Below, in pieces: positions 26,411 to 36,947 of a stretch of DNA of 64,000 nt. The DNA lies in assembly GCA_019358855.1 (NCBI GenBank), contig JAHHII010000005.1:310001-374000 (forward strand), read 5' to 3'. Each line of letters starts with the position of its first letter. Position 1 is the first letter of the stretch. The DNA is from Timaviella obliquedivisa GSE-PSE-MK23-08B. Its GTDB lineage: Bacteria; Cyanobacteriota; Cyanobacteriia; Elainellales; Elainellaceae. The notes under the pieces were generated by a model, which saw only the letters and a list, made by a program, of their open reading frames with translations, had not been told where the DNA came from and searched no databases. The position numbers and the translations under genes were made by a program.

Positions 26411-27985
26411 CTAGAGAGAAGGAGTTCGGGGAAGGGACGAATGAGACATGCTGGCAAGAGGACGCTCTATTTTCACAACTGTAGATTGAAGAAATTCTGT
26501 GCTTGTTACTGAGTTATTGGATAGCTCAAACAACGGATTAGACAAAATTCCTGCTAGAGAAGTCCCAATTAAACAAATGATCAAACCCACCTGTAAGGGG
26601 CGCATTCCAGGCAAATCCCAACGAATTTCAGGATAATTTTGAACGGCTTCGGACATCTCTTCCGGCTCTTTTACCACCATCATTTTGACGACACGAATGT
26701 AGTAATAGATGGAAATAACACTAGTTAGTAAACCAATGAGTACCAGCCAATAGGCACCTGCTTGCCAGCCCGCCCAAAACAGATAAATTTTTCCAAAGAA
26801 TCCAGCTAGAGGGGGAATGCCACCCAATGATAAAAGGCAAAGACTGAGACAAAGCGTTAAGAGCGGATCTTTTTGGTACAAACCGCTATATGCCGTAATT
26901 TCATCGGTGCCTGTGCGTAGCGTAAACAAAATGACACAGGCAAAGCCGCCTAAGTTCATAAATAAATAAACCATTAGGTAAAACATCATGCTGGCGTATC
27001 CGGCATCAGTGTCTACGATCAACCCAATCATTAAAAAGCCTGCTTGAGCGATCGAAGAGTACGCTAACATCCGCTTCATGCTGCCTTGTGCCAGGGCAAC
27101 AACGTTGCCTAACACCATGCTAAGTACGGCTAGGGCAGTCATAACGAAGTGCCATTCATCGGACACCATGGGAAATCCATTGACTAGCAGACGAATCGCG
27201 AGGGCAAAGCCTGCTGCTTTAGAACCCACCGATAGGAACGCTACTACCGGAGTAGGCGAACCCTCGTAAACGTCTGGAGTCCATTGGTGAAAGGGCACAG
27301 CAGCAATTTTGAAGGCGATCCCAGCGATCACAAATACTAGGGCAATGACAACGCCAATAGAGGGCTCACCGCTAGTTATCAACAAATTAGTCGTGATGAT
27401 GCTAAGCCGAGTTTCGCCTCCTGACAGCCCGTATAGCAGCGATATGCCATATAGAAAAATGGCTGAACTGGCTGCGCCAATGAGTAAGTACTTGAGCGCT
27501 GCCTCATTGGAGCGAGGATCGCGCTTCATGTAGCCCGTTAATAGGTAGGAAGAAATACTGAGGGTTTCTAGTGAGACGAAAATCATGACCAGTTCGTCTG
27601 CCCCTGAGAGAAACATGCCGCCCAGAGTTGCGGTTAGGAGAATAGCGAGAAACTCAGCGAGGGCAGTTCCGGCTTGCTCAACGTAGCGCACTGACATGAG
27701 CACGGTGATGGCTGCGCCTAGAGCAATGATGCCTCGGAAGATGACGCTCAGGTCGTCGCCCATGAAGCTGCCGAGAAAAGATTCTGGGATAGCGCTGTGC
27801 CATTGGAAGTAGAGGGCACCGATCGCCCCCAATAATCCAGCGATCGCGACGTAGGGTGTCCAACGAGAGGACGATCGCCCTACAATTAGGTCTCCAATCA
27901 AAACCACCATAATGGTAATGATGACAATTCCTTCCGGCAGGATGGTTCCTACATTCAATTGAGCAGCAAGGTTTGCAAAATCCAT
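26411..27985 (-). CDS. ndhB: NAD(P)H-quinone oxidoreductase subunit 2 NdhB
   Basis: A 524-residue core membrane subunit of NDH-1, which serves in cyclic electron flow, respiration and CO2 uptake in thylakoids. It has about 14 membrane helices; the start [22 protein letters not shown] is the usual NdhB N terminus. Conserved parts include [68 protein letters not shown] and [20 protein letters not shown]. Length is normal. Confidence 0.97.
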   Translation of the reverse strand: MDFANLAAQLNVGTILPEGIVIITIMVVLIGDLIVGRSSSRWTPYVAIAGLLGAIGALYFQWHSAIPESFLGSFMGDDLSVIFRGIIALGAAITVLMSVRYVEQAGTALAEFLAILLTATLGGMFLSGADELVMIFVSLETLSISSYLLTGYMKRDPRSNEAALKYLLIGAASSAIFLYGISLLYGLSGGETRLSIITTNLLITSGEPSIGVVIALVFVIAGIAFKIAAVPFHQWTPDVYEGSPTPVVAFLSVGSKAAGFALAIRLLVNGFPMVSDEWHFVMTALAVLSMVLGNVVALAQGSMKRMLAYSSIAQAGFLMIGLIVDTDAGYASMMFYLMVYLFMNLGGFACVILFTLRTGTDEITAYSGLYQKDPLLTLCLSLCLLSLGGIPPLAGFFGKIYLFWAGWQAGAYWLVLIGLLTSVISIYYYIRVVKMMVVKEPEEMSEAVQNYPEIRWDLPGMRPLQVGLIICLIGTSLAGILSNPLFELSNNSVTSTEFLQSTVVKIERPLASMSHSSLPRTPSL

Positions 27986-28207
27986 AAGATTCTAGCCAGC
28001 AGTATCGACAAGTAACGCTTTAAGGTCAGGCTTTTAGTCAGACGTTCTATAAAGCTTAGCGGGGGAATGGAAAATTTACCGTCGCCTGAGCAACTTGTAA
28101 AAATTCCTTAACTCTGAAAATCATACCTTGTGAACTCCCAAACCTCTTCAAATTGTAGGGTCGGCATGGGATTCAGTCTAAAATTTCCCTCTAGCTTTCA
28201 TTGACAA

Positions 28208-28228
28208 AGATCTATATTAAGTAGATCT
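28208..28228. promoter_or_regulatory. Inverted repeat in the ndhB-topA divergent region
   Basis: The 377-bp gap between ndhB and topA (27986-28362) holds no gene. AGATCTA and TAGATCT form a 7-bp dyad with a 7-bp spacer, starting 2 bp after a TTGACA word at 28201 that could be a -35 box for topA. Function unproven. Confidence 0.4.
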
Positions 28229-28362
28229 AGGTGTTGCAATAAATTCTTTGTCTCGTTAGTTTGGATTGCATTAGGAGCAGTTATAAGTTTAAGCATAGGT
28301 TTAATTACCTTCAACATTTCAGTCTTTTCTTTTTACCGACCGTTCCACCGAGCCATAAGCCC

Positions 28363-31080
28363 ATGTCAACTCTTGTCATTGTTGAATCTCCAACCAAAGC
28401 CAAAACTATTCGTAATTATCTCCCTCAGGGATACCAAGTTGAGGCATCAATGGGGCATATCCGTGACTTGCCACAGTCGGCAGGGGATATTCCAGCCTCG
28501 GTTAAGGCTCAAGAATGGGCGAAGATTGGGGTCAATGTAGAGGCAGATTTTGAGCCGCTTTATATTATCCCACAAGATAAAAAAAAGGTCGTCAAGATGC
28601 TGAAAGAGGCCCTGGCGGGTGCCGATGAACTTGTGTTAGCGACTGACGAAGACCGAGAAGGAGAGAGTATTAGCTGGCACTTGCTACAGGTTTTAAAGCC
28701 GAAGGTGCCGATTAAGCGCATGGTGTTCCACGAAATTACTGAAGAAGCGATTCAATTGGCGATCGCGAATTGCCGCACTGTCGATGAGCATGTGGTGCGG
28801 GCGCAAGAAACCCGACGCATTTTAGACCGATTGGTAGGGTATACCCTATCGCCTCTGCTCTGGAAGAAAATTGCCTGGGGGTTATCTGCTGGACGAGTTC
28901 AATCGGTTGCGGTGCGCCTTCTCGTTAACAAGGAGCAACAACGTCGAGCTTTCCGTCGCGGCAGCTATTGGGACTTGAAAGCTAGTTTGAGCAAAGACAA
29001 GGTGCCTTTTGAAGCCAAGTTGATTAGCCTGGGGGGTACGCGCATTGCTAATGGCGGTGACTTTGATGAGGCGACGGGGCAGGTGATGGCAGGACGCGAG
29101 GTGCTGCTGCTGGGTGAAGAGGAGGCACTGGCACTTCAGGCGCGCTTGCAAGCTCAGCCTTGGACAGTGGCTAACCTTGAAGAGCGGTCTTCTACTCGCA
29201 AGCCTTCGGCTCCGTTTACAACTTCTACCCTTCAGCAAGAATCTAACCGGAAGCTGAGACTTTCGGCTCGAGACACGATGCGGACGGCGCAAAGCCTTTA
29301 CGAGCAAGGCTACATTACCTACATGAGAACGGATTCGGTGAATTTGTCGCAACAGGCGATCGCGGCTGCCCGTGAATGCGTTGAAAATATGTACGGTGCT
29401 AGCTACCTCAGCCCTCAACCTCGCCAGTATTCTAGTAAGAGCAAGGGCGCTCAGGAAGCTCACGAAGCCATTCGTCCTGCGGGTAATACCTTTCGTACGC
29501 CCCAGGAGACAGGTTTGAGCGGTCGGGAACTGAAGCTGTACGAGTTGATCTGGAAGCGGACGGTGGCGACTCAGATGGCTGAGGCACGGCAGACCCATGT
29601 GACGATTCAAATTCAGGCGGATGATGCAGGTTTTCGGGCAACCGGGAAACGGATTGATTTTGCGGGGTTCTTTCGGGCGTATGTGGAAGGGTCGGATGAC
29701 CCGGATGCAGCGATCGAGGATCAGGAAGTTGTGCTGCCCACGCTACGAGTTGGGGATGTGCCGAACTGTGAGGCTTTAGAAGCGATCGCCCACGAAACGC
29801 AGCCGCCTGCCCGCTACACCGAAGCCTCTTTAGTCAAAACCCTGGAAAGTGAAGGCATCGGTCGCCCCAGTACCTACGCCAGCATTATCGGCACTATTAT
29901 TGACCGAGGCTATGCCCAGATGACTAATAACAGCCTGGTGCCGACTTTTACCGCGTTTGCAGTTACGGCTCTTTTGGAAAAACATTTTCCAGAATTGGTT
30001 GATCCCCGCTTTACTGCCCGCATGGAGCAAACCCTAGATGAGATTTCTACGGGCGAAGCGCAATGGCTGCCCTACCTAAAAAAATTCTATTCCGGTGAAC
30101 AGGGGTTAGATACTCAGGTCAAGCAACAAGAGAGCTTAATTGATCCTACAGAAGCCCGCACAATTGAGTTAGAGGGACTGGATGCCAAAATTCGGATTGG
30201 GCGCTATGGCGCTTACATTGAGGCTAGTAACGGCGAAGAAATTGTCAAGGCCTCAATTCCCCAAGATCTAACCCCGGCTGATCTTGATCCAGAGCAGGTT
30301 CAACTCTTACTTCGTCAAAAGACTGAAGGCCCTGATAAGGTTGGATTTCATCCTGAAACAGGCGAACCGATCTACCAAATGATTGGTCCTTATGGCCCTT
30401 ACGTTCAACTGGGCGATAAAACTGAAGAGAACCCCAAACCTAAAATGGCATCTTTGCCCAAAGGAATGACGTTTCAGAACGTTACTTTAGATATTGCCGT
30501 AGGTTTGCTGGCGTTGCCTCGTAACTTGGGTGTACACCCCGAAACCGGAGCGAAAATTCAGGCAAATTTAGGGCGTTTTGGTCCTTATGTGGTTCATGAC
30601 CAAGGTAAGGCAGGCAAAGATTATCGCTCGCTTAAAAAGGAAGATGACGTTTTGTTAATCAGCTTAGGTCGGGCGATCGAGCTATTGGCAGAACCTAAGG
30701 CAGGTCGTGGACGTAGTAAAGCCGCTGCTACGCCCCTGAGAGAGCTAGGAACCCATCCTGAAGATGGCGAACCTGTCAATATCTATGATGGACCTTACGG
30801 GGCTTACATCAAGCATGGCAAGGTGAATGCCTCTATTCCTGAAGGACAAACGGTTGAAGCTATTCCTATAGATATTGCAGTGAAAGCGTTAGCGGAAAAG
30901 GCTGGGACAAAGAAAAAGACTCGGGGTTCAGCGAAGGCTGGCTCTAGTGACAAAGCAGATAGCACGAAAAAGACTGCAGCAAAGACCACCCCAAAGAAAA
31001 CCTCGACTAAGACTGCGACTAAAAGTGCGGCAAAGTCGAAGACCACTAAAACTACTAAAACAACCCCGTCAAAGTCGTGA
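28363..31080 (+). CDS. topA: DNA topoisomerase I
   Basis: A type IA topoisomerase of 905 residues that relaxes negative supercoils. The start is the ATG at 28363 ([16 protein letters not shown]). The Toprim domain ([17 protein letters not shown]), the catalytic tyrosine region ([13 protein letters not shown]), [11 protein letters not shown] and [15 protein letters not shown] are all present. In place of zinc fingers, the C-terminal third has several repeats of the cyanobacterial type ([34 protein letters not shown]). A Lys/Thr/Ala-rich histone-H1-like tail of about 55 residues ends the protein. Confidence 0.96.
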   Translation: MSTLVIVESPTKAKTIRNYLPQGYQVEASMGHIRDLPQSAGDIPASVKAQEWAKIGVNVEADFEPLYIIPQDKKKVVKMLKEALAGADELVLATDEDREGESISWHLLQVLKPKVPIKRMVFHEITEEAIQLAIANCRTVDEHVVRAQETRRILDRLVGYTLSPLLWKKIAWGLSAGRVQSVAVRLLVNKEQQRRAFRRGSYWDLKASLSKDKVPFEAKLISLGGTRIANGGDFDEATGQVMAGREVLLLGEEEALALQARLQAQPWTVANLEERSSTRKPSAPFTTSTLQQESNRKLRLSARDTMRTAQSLYEQGYITYMRTDSVNLSQQAIAAARECVENMYGASYLSPQPRQYSSKSKGAQEAHEAIRPAGNTFRTPQETGLSGRELKLYELIWKRTVATQMAEARQTHVTIQIQADDAGFRATGKRIDFAGFFRAYVEGSDDPDAAIEDQEVVLPTLRVGDVPNCEALEAIAHETQPPARYTEASLVKTLESEGIGRPSTYASIIGTIIDRGYAQMTNNSLVPTFTAFAVTALLEKHFPELVDPRFTARMEQTLDEISTGEAQWLPYLKKFYSGEQGLDTQVKQQESLIDPTEARTIELEGLDAKIRIGRYGAYIEASNGEEIVKASIPQDLTPADLDPEQVQLLLRQKTEGPDKVGFHPETGEPIYQMIGPYGPYVQLGDKTEENPKPKMASLPKGMTFQNVTLDIAVGLLALPRNLGVHPETGAKIQANLGRFGPYVVHDQGKAGKDYRSLKKEDDVLLISLGRAIELLAEPKAGRGRSKAAATPLRELGTHPEDGEPVNIYDGPYGAYIKHGKVNASIPEGQTVEAIPIDIAVKALAEKAGTKKKTRGSAKAGSSDKADSTKKTAAKTTPKKTSTKTATKSAAKSKTTKTTKTTPSKS

Positions 31081-31103
31081 ACCGATGGCATCATGCAAAG
31101 CAA

Positions 31104-31135
31104 ATGATAAGAGGAGCAATTGCTCCTCTTATCAT
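31104..31135. repeat. Perfect 32-bp palindrome between topA and the dehydratase gene
   Basis: ATGATAAGAGGAGCAA is followed at once by its exact reverse complement, so the dyad has no spacer. It begins 23 bp after the topA stop. No T run follows, so it is not a standard terminator; it may stop or stabilise transcripts in both directions, or bind a protein. Confidence 0.9.
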
Positions 31136-31232
31136 CCTGCTTATCCTTGTATTGCTTCAACGCCCTCTACCTGGTTTGCTTGCAAGCCCATCTCAACCTG
31201 CTTTTGCTCAATTCCCTATTCAGGAGGAAACG

Positions 31233-31523
31233 ATGCCCGCTCCTACACTTTTGTCGCCTCAGGATTTAGAAAAAGCTTTGGGTGAATTACCCAATTGGAA
31301 CATTCAAAATCAAAAGCTCCATCGTCAGTTTCAATTTCCATCCTTTGTAGAAGCTTTTGGTTTTATGTCTAGCGTTGCTTTGGTTGCCGAGTCTATGGGA
31401 CATCATCCGGAGTGGTTTAATGTGTACAACAAGGTCACGGTAGACCTAACGACCCACGATGCAAAAGGTATTAGCCATTTGGATATTGACCTCGCAAAGC
31501 GAATGGATCTGTTGGCACCGTAG
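31233..31523 (+). CDS. Pterin-4a-carbinolamine dehydratase
   Basis: A 96-residue protein of the PCD/DCoH family, which dehydrates 4a-hydroxytetrahydropterins in pterin recycling. Active-site and family motifs are GHHPEWFNVYNKVTVDLTTHDAKGIS. I choose the ATG at 31233 because AGGAGG lies 5 bp upstream (31222-31227). The frame is open back to a GTG overlapping the topA stop, and that extension reads like a signal peptide (IILLILVLLQRP ... AFAQF). An exported form is therefore conceivable but is not favoured by the ribosome binding site. Confidence 0.88.
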   Translation: MPAPTLLSPQDLEKALGELPNWNIQNQKLHRQFQFPSFVEAFGFMSSVALVAESMGHHPEWFNVYNKVTVDLTTHDAKGISHLDIDLAKRMDLLAP

Positions 31524-31624
31524 CCTAGAGCTTTATAAGGAAAAAGTTTTGAAAACATGACTTAATCCAACAGTTTTTCTATTTCCAAACCGCTAGACTC
31601 TGAGAGAGTTTTAATCCTGCGATC

Positions 31625-32332
31625 GTGAGAAAAATTCTTCTAGTTGTTCATCAAGTTACTTCTGAACCGGGCTTAATTGGTCAAGTTCTTCAAGATCTAC
31701 AGTACGACTTAGAAATCTGCTGTCCAGCCGCCGCTCAGTCTCTTCCCACTACAATGGATGAGTATGATGGGGCGATCGTTTTTGGAGGGCCCATGAGCGC
31801 CAATGACGATACTACTCTCCCTTTTATTCGAGATGAATTAAACTGGATACCCTCAGTTTTAGACTCTGGAACGCCTTATCTAGGAGTTTGTTTAGGTGCT
31901 CAGCTTTTGGCTCGGGTTTTAGGTGGACAGGTTTCGCTCCATCCTGAGGGGGTCAAAGAGATTGGTTATTCTAAAATTCAGCCTGTGTCAGAATACACTG
32001 ATTTATCGGGGTTGACCCACGTCTATCACTGGCATGAAGAAGGGTTTGAGATTCCGCGAGAGGCTATTTTACTGGCAGAAGGGCAAGTGTTTCCGAACCA
32101 GGCTTTCCGATATGACAATGCTTATGGCATTCAGTTTCATCCAGAGATTACTCATAACATGATTCGTCGCTGGGTCGCTGCTGCGCCAAATTATCATGTT
32201 CAGCCAGGTGCCCCCAGCGTTGAAGCACAGCTTCACCAGCATTTGCAGCACGCGACTACGGTTGAGAACTGGCTCCGGGGCTTTCTTAGGCAATGGCTTC
32301 GCTCTGCAAAGGTGTCGTTAGATGTGGCTTAG
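31625..32332 (+). CDS. Class I glutamine amidotransferase-like protein
   Basis: A 235-residue protein of the GMP-synthase-like amidotransferase family, starting with GTG. The nucleophile elbow GVCLGAQLLARVLGG gives the cysteine. The His-Glu pair follows in YGIQFHPEIT. The partner synthetase is not encoded nearby. Such stand-alone proteins hydrolyse gamma-glutamyl bonds or work with unlinked synthetases. Specific substrate unknown. Confidence 0.88.
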   Translation: MRKILLVVHQVTSEPGLIGQVLQDLQYDLEICCPAAAQSLPTTMDEYDGAIVFGGPMSANDDTTLPFIRDELNWIPSVLDSGTPYLGVCLGAQLLARVLGGQVSLHPEGVKEIGYSKIQPVSEYTDLSGLTHVYHWHEEGFEIPREAILLAEGQVFPNQAFRYDNAYGIQFHPEITHNMIRRWVAAAPNYHVQPGAPSVEAQLHQHLQHATTVENWLRGFLRQWLRSAKVSLDVA

Positions 32333-32354
32333 ACTCAATATGTTGTAGAAGGCG

Positions 32355-33710
32355 CTAGCTACGATTAATGGTGATGGTCATGAGAAGTTCATCACTACGG
32401 ATCGTCTGTCTTTGGGTTCCTTCTGCATTTAGGATGGTTGCAGGCTCGAAAACCCACTGCTCTCTAACTAGACAAGCCGCTAGCTCGTCATAGTCGAAGC
32501 TGCCGCTGGACTGGTAAACTTTGACATCAATTGGTTTATCAGGCTGATTCTCTGTCGTAATCGTAAGGGCGATCGGGGTGCCTACACGGTTTAATACCTC
32601 AGGGGTGACTTGGCACGCAGAAGCAGACGGGTCTGGTAAAAAAGTGCTGCTATTGTTAACAGGTCGGGCAAGCTCTAAGGTTTCGTCTGCTGTCCCTGCT
32701 CCGGGAGCACCTCGGCTAGAGCTAAAGAGCGTAAGCGTGACTCCTAAGGGGGCTGCTTCACTGTTGGCTGAATTGAGGTTGTCAGAATCTACGGTGCTGG
32801 GAGCTACTGCGATCGATTCTGAAACATCGGGTACAGGGGTGTCAATCGCTGTGGTTTGCAGATCTGGTTCGCTGGGCAGGTTCTGAGGTGGAGGATCGGG
32901 TAGATCGGGTGGCGGCAGCGTCGTAGCGGGTAGATCGGCGGGAAAAGACTCAGGTTGAGGGCGATCGCCGCTTGTATCTAGCGGAGCCTCGGGTAAAGAA
33001 GATTCAGGAGCGATCGCTTCTGAATCTGGAGTTTCGGGAATCGGGGCTTCAGGCGTTGCTTCTAAAGCTCCTAGCGGTTGCGGTGGCTCAGAAGAGGGCT
33101 GGACGGGAGTCACTGAAGGAAGGACTGGCAGCGGTAAGGAGTCAGGTTGAGGAGGGATAGCTGCCGTCTCAAAAGGAGTTTCTGCAAAGACAGGAGAAGG
33201 AGAAATTTCGGGAACAGGTTCAGAAGAAGACTCTGGTGAAGGTAAAACTTCAGGAGATGGGGTAGGTGATGGCAAAATTGTCGGGGAAGGTTCTGGCGCA
33301 AAACTGATGTCACTGGGAGGAATGCTTTCACTGAACGCGGGCTGTGTGGGTACCAGATCTGCGGGCACAGGTTCTTGGGAAGCAGGTTCCTGAGAAATCG
33401 GTTCCTGAGAAGGAGGCGCAGCAAACTCCGTAGATGGCTGGCTGAGGGCAACTTCAGGAAATGGCTCAGATAACTCTACAAATTCTACAGGAGTCGGAGA
33501 GCCGGACTGGGATGCTGCTGACAGACGCGCAGCTAAGGGGAGGGCGATCGCCAACAAAGCCCCATGCAACAGCAGCGATCCGCCTACTAACGGCACCCAA
33601 AACCCAGGAGACTCTGCTCTTCGCTTTCGAGGCATCCGTAAACCCGTCAGGTCATAGCTTTGAGTATTTTCTTCAGGATTATCTGTGAGTGGTTTCATCG
33701 CATTTATCAA
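32355..33710 (-). CDS. TonB-like protein with long Pro/Ser/Glu linker
   Basis: A 451-residue envelope protein. A cytoplasmic N terminus is followed by one membrane helix (FWVPLVGGSLLLHGALLAIALPLAARL, about residues 37-63). A linker of about 280 residues is very rich in Pro, Ser and Glu. The C-terminal domain of about 100 residues looks TonB-like (VYQSSGSFDYDELAACLVREQWVFEPATILNAEG). It probably spans the periplasm to energise outer-membrane receptors or to hold the envelope. ExbB/ExbD partners are not in the window. Confidence 0.75.
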   Translation of the reverse strand: MINAMKPLTDNPEENTQSYDLTGLRMPRKRRAESPGFWVPLVGGSLLLHGALLAIALPLAARLSAASQSGSPTPVEFVELSEPFPEVALSQPSTEFAAPPSQEPISQEPASQEPVPADLVPTQPAFSESIPPSDISFAPEPSPTILPSPTPSPEVLPSPESSSEPVPEISPSPVFAETPFETAAIPPQPDSLPLPVLPSVTPVQPSSEPPQPLGALEATPEAPIPETPDSEAIAPESSLPEAPLDTSGDRPQPESFPADLPATTLPPPDLPDPPPQNLPSEPDLQTTAIDTPVPDVSESIAVAPSTVDSDNLNSANSEAAPLGVTLTLFSSSRGAPGAGTADETLELARPVNNSSTFLPDPSASACQVTPEVLNRVGTPIALTITTENQPDKPIDVKVYQSSGSFDYDELAACLVREQWVFEPATILNAEGTQRQTIRSDELLMTITINRS

Positions 33711-33769
33711 TACCTAAGCCGCAACCTGATCATAAGACGAAAGTAAGAGAAGGTTTTCTCCTGCTAGTT

Positions 33770-34231
33770 TTACTCCACTACTACAGAGTCTGGGCTAGAT
33801 TCTGTCACTTTTTTCCAAAAAAGATTAGTGATCCCCTGGGTGAGAATATGGCTTAGCAAGCCTAGGGGACCTGCAAATAAGCAAAACACTAAAGAGTGAA
33901 CTGTCCAAACGCCCGTTCGTTGCCCTTCCCAGTAAATCCAACGCCCTACAAATAAGTCCATCACCAAAAAGTGTATCCATCCAGTTGCCATGACTCGCTC
34001 ATCGGCAAAAAGCTGCGCTAAATCAGACAACTGAGGGTTCGCAAACGCTTGAGCAGAGTCTGGATCAAGGCTGTTAATAAACAGGTAGATGTATAAACCT
34101 GATAAAGCCACAAAAGGTAAAAGTGAACCCATGACTCTGCGCGTCCAACCCCAGTTCGGCAGCAAGATCATTAGCGCCCAGAAAGGCAATACAAAAACAT
34201 TAGAAATATCAAACAATGCGCTTAGAGTCAT
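33770..34231 (-). CDS. ABA4-like (DUF4281) membrane protein
   Basis: A 153-residue protein with four membrane helices of the ABA4-like family. Features: FDISNVFVLPFWALMILLPNW, the LFADERVMATGWIHFLVMDLFVGRWIYWEG core, and FAGPLGLLSHILT. The plant relative is needed for neoxanthin formation. In cyanobacteria the function is not settled, but carotenoid chemistry is plausible. Confidence 0.85.
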   Translation of the reverse strand: MTLSALFDISNVFVLPFWALMILLPNWGWTRRVMGSLLPFVALSGLYIYLFINSLDPDSAQAFANPQLSDLAQLFADERVMATGWIHFLVMDLFVGRWIYWEGQRTGVWTVHSLVFCLFAGPLGLLSHILTQGITNLFWKKVTESSPDSVVVE

Positions 34232-34369
34232 AACTATGCAAAGAAAAAAGGTTTTTTGACACCTCTTTATTATGTTGACGAAGCTGAAATATAAGCTTGT
34301 TTGTTGGCTATTTTTTCTAACTGGGGAAATCTAGCCTAAATTGACAGTGCCATTTATCCAATCAAAACT

Positions 34370-35425
34370 ATGCATTTAGAGGCGATCGCCACCTTATTTC
34401 TAGGTGGGTTAGCATTTTGGTGGGGAACGCGCCTGGGTCAAATGCTGCTTCAGCAAGGTGCCACTGCTAACAACCTATTTAAGGGAAACTCAGCTTCTCT
34501 GTTGTTCTTAGGGATATATATGGGGTTGCTGATGTTGGCGCTTTACGTGCCGCAGTGGCAGGCATTGCCCCTAGAGTGGCGAATATCGGGGATGCGGATC
34601 ACGTGGACGTTGATTCGGGTCATTTTACTAGGATTTTGTGGCGTTACTTTTGCGGTTAGTTGGCAAACTGCCCGCCTGCAAATTGTGGCGATCGCGCTCT
34701 TGGGCATTCTGGGCATCAGCAGTTTCAACGCTACCGAAGCTTATTTTCTCGCCCCTATCTACACTGAACTCAAAGATAACCTCAACGCCAATGGCATTTT
34801 TGAGCAAACCTCTCCGAGCAGTTGCGCTCCTTCTGCCCTTGCAACAATTCTGCACCGCTGGGGGCTAAAAGAAACCGAGTCAAGCCTAGCGCGCCTTGCC
34901 GGAACTAGCTCACTCGGAACTTCTATGCCTCAGCTTGTGGCAGCGTTGGCAGCGATCGATATGGGAGCGATCGAACTTTCGCCCACTTGGGAGCAGATGC
35001 AGAAAATCAATCGTCCTGGAGTTTTGGCAACCTGGCTTTATTCCGAAGGTCGGCGCGATCCCCATGCTGTTGCACTGGTGGGGCTAAGTGATACGATCGC
35101 CACGATTGCTGACCCCGCATTTGGTAAGTATTTTCAAGTTTCTAAAGAACAATTTGAGCGCATCTGGCGCAAAGAATATCTCCCTGTTTTTCGCCCCCAA
35201 GATGTGACTCTGACGGCTGTCGAAACTGCTGATTATTTGCATCGTTTGGGTTATCTTCAACAAAATGCTGCTCAACAAAATACTTCGGTGGATCGCGCAG
35301 TTTTAGAACCCGTAGTCCGTCAATTTCAAAAAGCGATGGGAATCGCTGAAACGGGGATCGTTACTCCCCAAACGGCACTGATGCTAACAGGCTCTTTTTT
35401 GTCGGACGTGCCCACCTTGAATTAG
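34370..35425 (+). CDS. Membrane-anchored C39-like peptidase with peptidoglycan-binding domain
   Basis: A 351-residue protein with three domains. Residues 1-115 hold three or four membrane helices. Residues 140-290 resemble a C39-type cysteine peptidase: TSPSSCAPSALATILHRWG gives the Cys, PHAVALVGL the His and IADPAFGKYF the Asp. The C-terminal 70 residues are a peptidoglycan-binding type repeat (YLHRLGYLQQN, VVRQFQKAMGIAETGIVTPQTALML). It probably acts at the cell wall. C39 domains usually process double-glycine leaders, but no leader peptide gene is visible next to it. Confidence 0.8.
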   Translation: MHLEAIATLFLGGLAFWWGTRLGQMLLQQGATANNLFKGNSASLLFLGIYMGLLMLALYVPQWQALPLEWRISGMRITWTLIRVILLGFCGVTFAVSWQTARLQIVAIALLGILGISSFNATEAYFLAPIYTELKDNLNANGIFEQTSPSSCAPSALATILHRWGLKETESSLARLAGTSSLGTSMPQLVAALAAIDMGAIELSPTWEQMQKINRPGVLATWLYSEGRRDPHAVALVGLSDTIATIADPAFGKYFQVSKEQFERIWRKEYLPVFRPQDVTLTAVETADYLHRLGYLQQNAAQQNTSVDRAVLEPVVRQFQKAMGIAETGIVTPQTALMLTGSFLSDVPTLN

Positions 35426-35440
35426 CGAATTGATCAATTG

Positions 35441-35491
35441 TCCTTGAGTCGAGATAGTCCTTGATTTGAGATTATCCTTGAGTCCAGACTG
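35441..35491. repeat. Three tandem 17-bp repeats upstream of cytochrome c6
   Basis: TCCTTGAGTCGAGATAG, TCCTTGATTTGAGATTA and TCCTTGAGTCCAGACTG follow one another without gaps, ending 38 bp before the cytochrome c6 start codon. They could be local slippage products or an iterated protein-binding site. Confidence 0.8.
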
Positions 35492-35529
35492 AACGGTGTA
35501 GGGTGGAGAAGACCCTCGCAATTGTTTCT

Positions 35530-35919
35530 ATGAAATTTCTTAGCTTCTCCGTCTCAAGGTTAGCTGCGATCGCCTTGACGCTTCTTCTCAGCTTCTTCCT
35601 CTGCATTGAACCTGCGATCGCTTCGAATGACCTCCAAGGAGTTGCCCCTTCTGATAGCGTAGTGCCCAATGGCGCAGTCGTCTTTGAGAATAATTGTGCA
35701 GGCTGTCACGTCAATGGCGGCAACATTGTGCGGCGTGGCAAGAACCTAAAGCTGAAGACCTTGCAAAAAAATGGTGTCGATTCTGTAGAAGCGATCGCCC
35801 AGTTGGTGACCCATGGTAGAGGTTTAATGTCGGCGTACGGCGATCGCTTAAGCATCGAGGAAATTACAACGGTCGCCAAGTATGTGACGGAGCAAGCAAA
35901 GCAAGATTGGAAGAATTGA
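35530..35919 (+). CDS. petJ: Cytochrome c6-like protein
   Basis: A 129-residue soluble c-type cytochrome. It has a signal peptide for the lumen (LAAIALTLLLSFFLCIEPAIAS), haem motif CAGCH, and an axial methionine in GRGLMSAYGDRLS. Cytochrome c6 carries electrons from cytochrome b6f to photosystem I or the terminal oxidase. The insertion GGNIVRRGKNLKLKTLQKNGVDS is typical of the family. The methionine loop differs from the usual AMPAF, so a c6B/c6C-like variant is possible. The start is placed at the ATG at 35530, which gives a normal signal peptide. Confidence 0.9.
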   Translation: MKFLSFSVSRLAAIALTLLLSFFLCIEPAIASNDLQGVAPSDSVVPNGAVVFENNCAGCHVNGGNIVRRGKNLKLKTLQKNGVDSVEAIAQLVTHGRGLMSAYGDRLSIEEITTVAKYVTEQAKQDWKN

Positions 35920-35922
35920 GGA

Positions 35923-36696
35923 TCAAAATACATCCTTCATTCCTCGGAGCCTCCCAAAGGTTTGAATTGGATTTTGACTCTTGACCCGGGCTTGCAACCC
36001 AGGTTGATCCCACCGCAAGAACGGATTCGTTGCTTTTTCCTCACCTAGTACAGAAGGAACAGTGGCTTCCGATCGTTGTCGCATTGCCTTGACCTGCTCT
36101 AGTCGCGCTTGTAGTATCTTATTTTGCTCTTCTACCGTGACTGCAAAGCGCAGATTGCCAAGGGTGTACTCATGAGCGCACCAGACTCTTGTTGAGTCGG
36201 GCAGAGCGCGAATTTTGCTGAGAGAATCGACCATTTGAGCAGGTGTGCCTTCAAATAATCTGCCGCAGCCTCCGGCAAACAAGGTATCACCGCAAAATAG
36301 TTCGCCTAGGTTATGGGGATCTGATGGTGAAAAGTAGTAGGCGATATGAGCTTTTGTGTGTCCGGGAACAAACAGAACTTGGGCTTCACGATTGGCAAAG
36401 GAGACGCGATCGCCCTCTTGCAAAAAAACTTGCTGCCCCGGAATTCTGCCCCGATCTTCGGCTCCGCCATACACGATCGCTTGAGGAAAGTGGCGCAAAA
36501 GTTGAGTATTGCCACCGACATGATCTCCGTGATGATGAGTATTAAAAACTGCCACCAACTCCACTTTGAGCTCTTGAACAAGTTGTAAAACTGGCTCTGC
36601 TATTGCTGGATCAACGACTGCCGCCGTGCCTGTCTCAGCATCAACCATTAGGAAAATATAGTTATCTGAAAGAACTGGAATACGATGGATTTTCAT
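35923..36696 (-). CDS. gloB: Hydroxyacylglutathione hydrolase (glyoxalase II)
   Basis: A 257-residue metallo-beta-lactamase-fold enzyme that hydrolyses S-D-lactoylglutathione in methylglyoxal detoxification. The metal site [11 protein letters not shown] is intact, as are [26 protein letters not shown] and [12 protein letters not shown]. The glyoxalase II C-terminal substrate domain is present ([15 protein letters not shown]). It is convergent with the cytochrome c6 gene, only 3 bp apart. Confidence 0.95.
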   Translation of the reverse strand: MKIHRIPVLSDNYIFLMVDAETGTAAVVDPAIAEPVLQLVQELKVELVAVFNTHHHGDHVGGNTQLLRHFPQAIVYGGAEDRGRIPGQQVFLQEGDRVSFANREAQVLFVPGHTKAHIAYYFSPSDPHNLGELFCGDTLFAGGCGRLFEGTPAQMVDSLSKIRALPDSTRVWCAHEYTLGNLRFAVTVEEQNKILQARLEQVKAMRQRSEATVPSVLGEEKATNPFLRWDQPGLQARVKSQNPIQTFGRLRGMKDVF

Positions 36697-36947
36697 TTAC
36701 GTAATTCTCCTCTGAGTTCTGTAGCAAAAGAGCAATAGGCTAAGAACATGGCGAGGCGAGCGATCGCGATGGCGCTGCAGCGAAGCCAAGATTTTCATCA
36801 ACTCTTTACAGAGTTATGTCCTAGCTTCGCCTACAACGCGGTACAACGCTAGAGAATGAGGAAATTATTTCCCAGAAGCATATCCCTGTCCTGATCTCAC
36901 TAGGGCACTCAATCTGGGTTCATACGCAAAGCACAGGAGTAGATTGT

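Noticed and set aside
28882-29610. 242-codon open frame antisense to topA
   Set aside because: Composition is Arg/Leu/Ser-rich shadow of topA codons with no domain.
36697-36947. Repeat-like GC-rich stretch upstream of the 69-residue gene
   Set aside because: AGCGAAGC and GCTTCGC words can pair loosely, but no clear borders or second copy are seen in the window.
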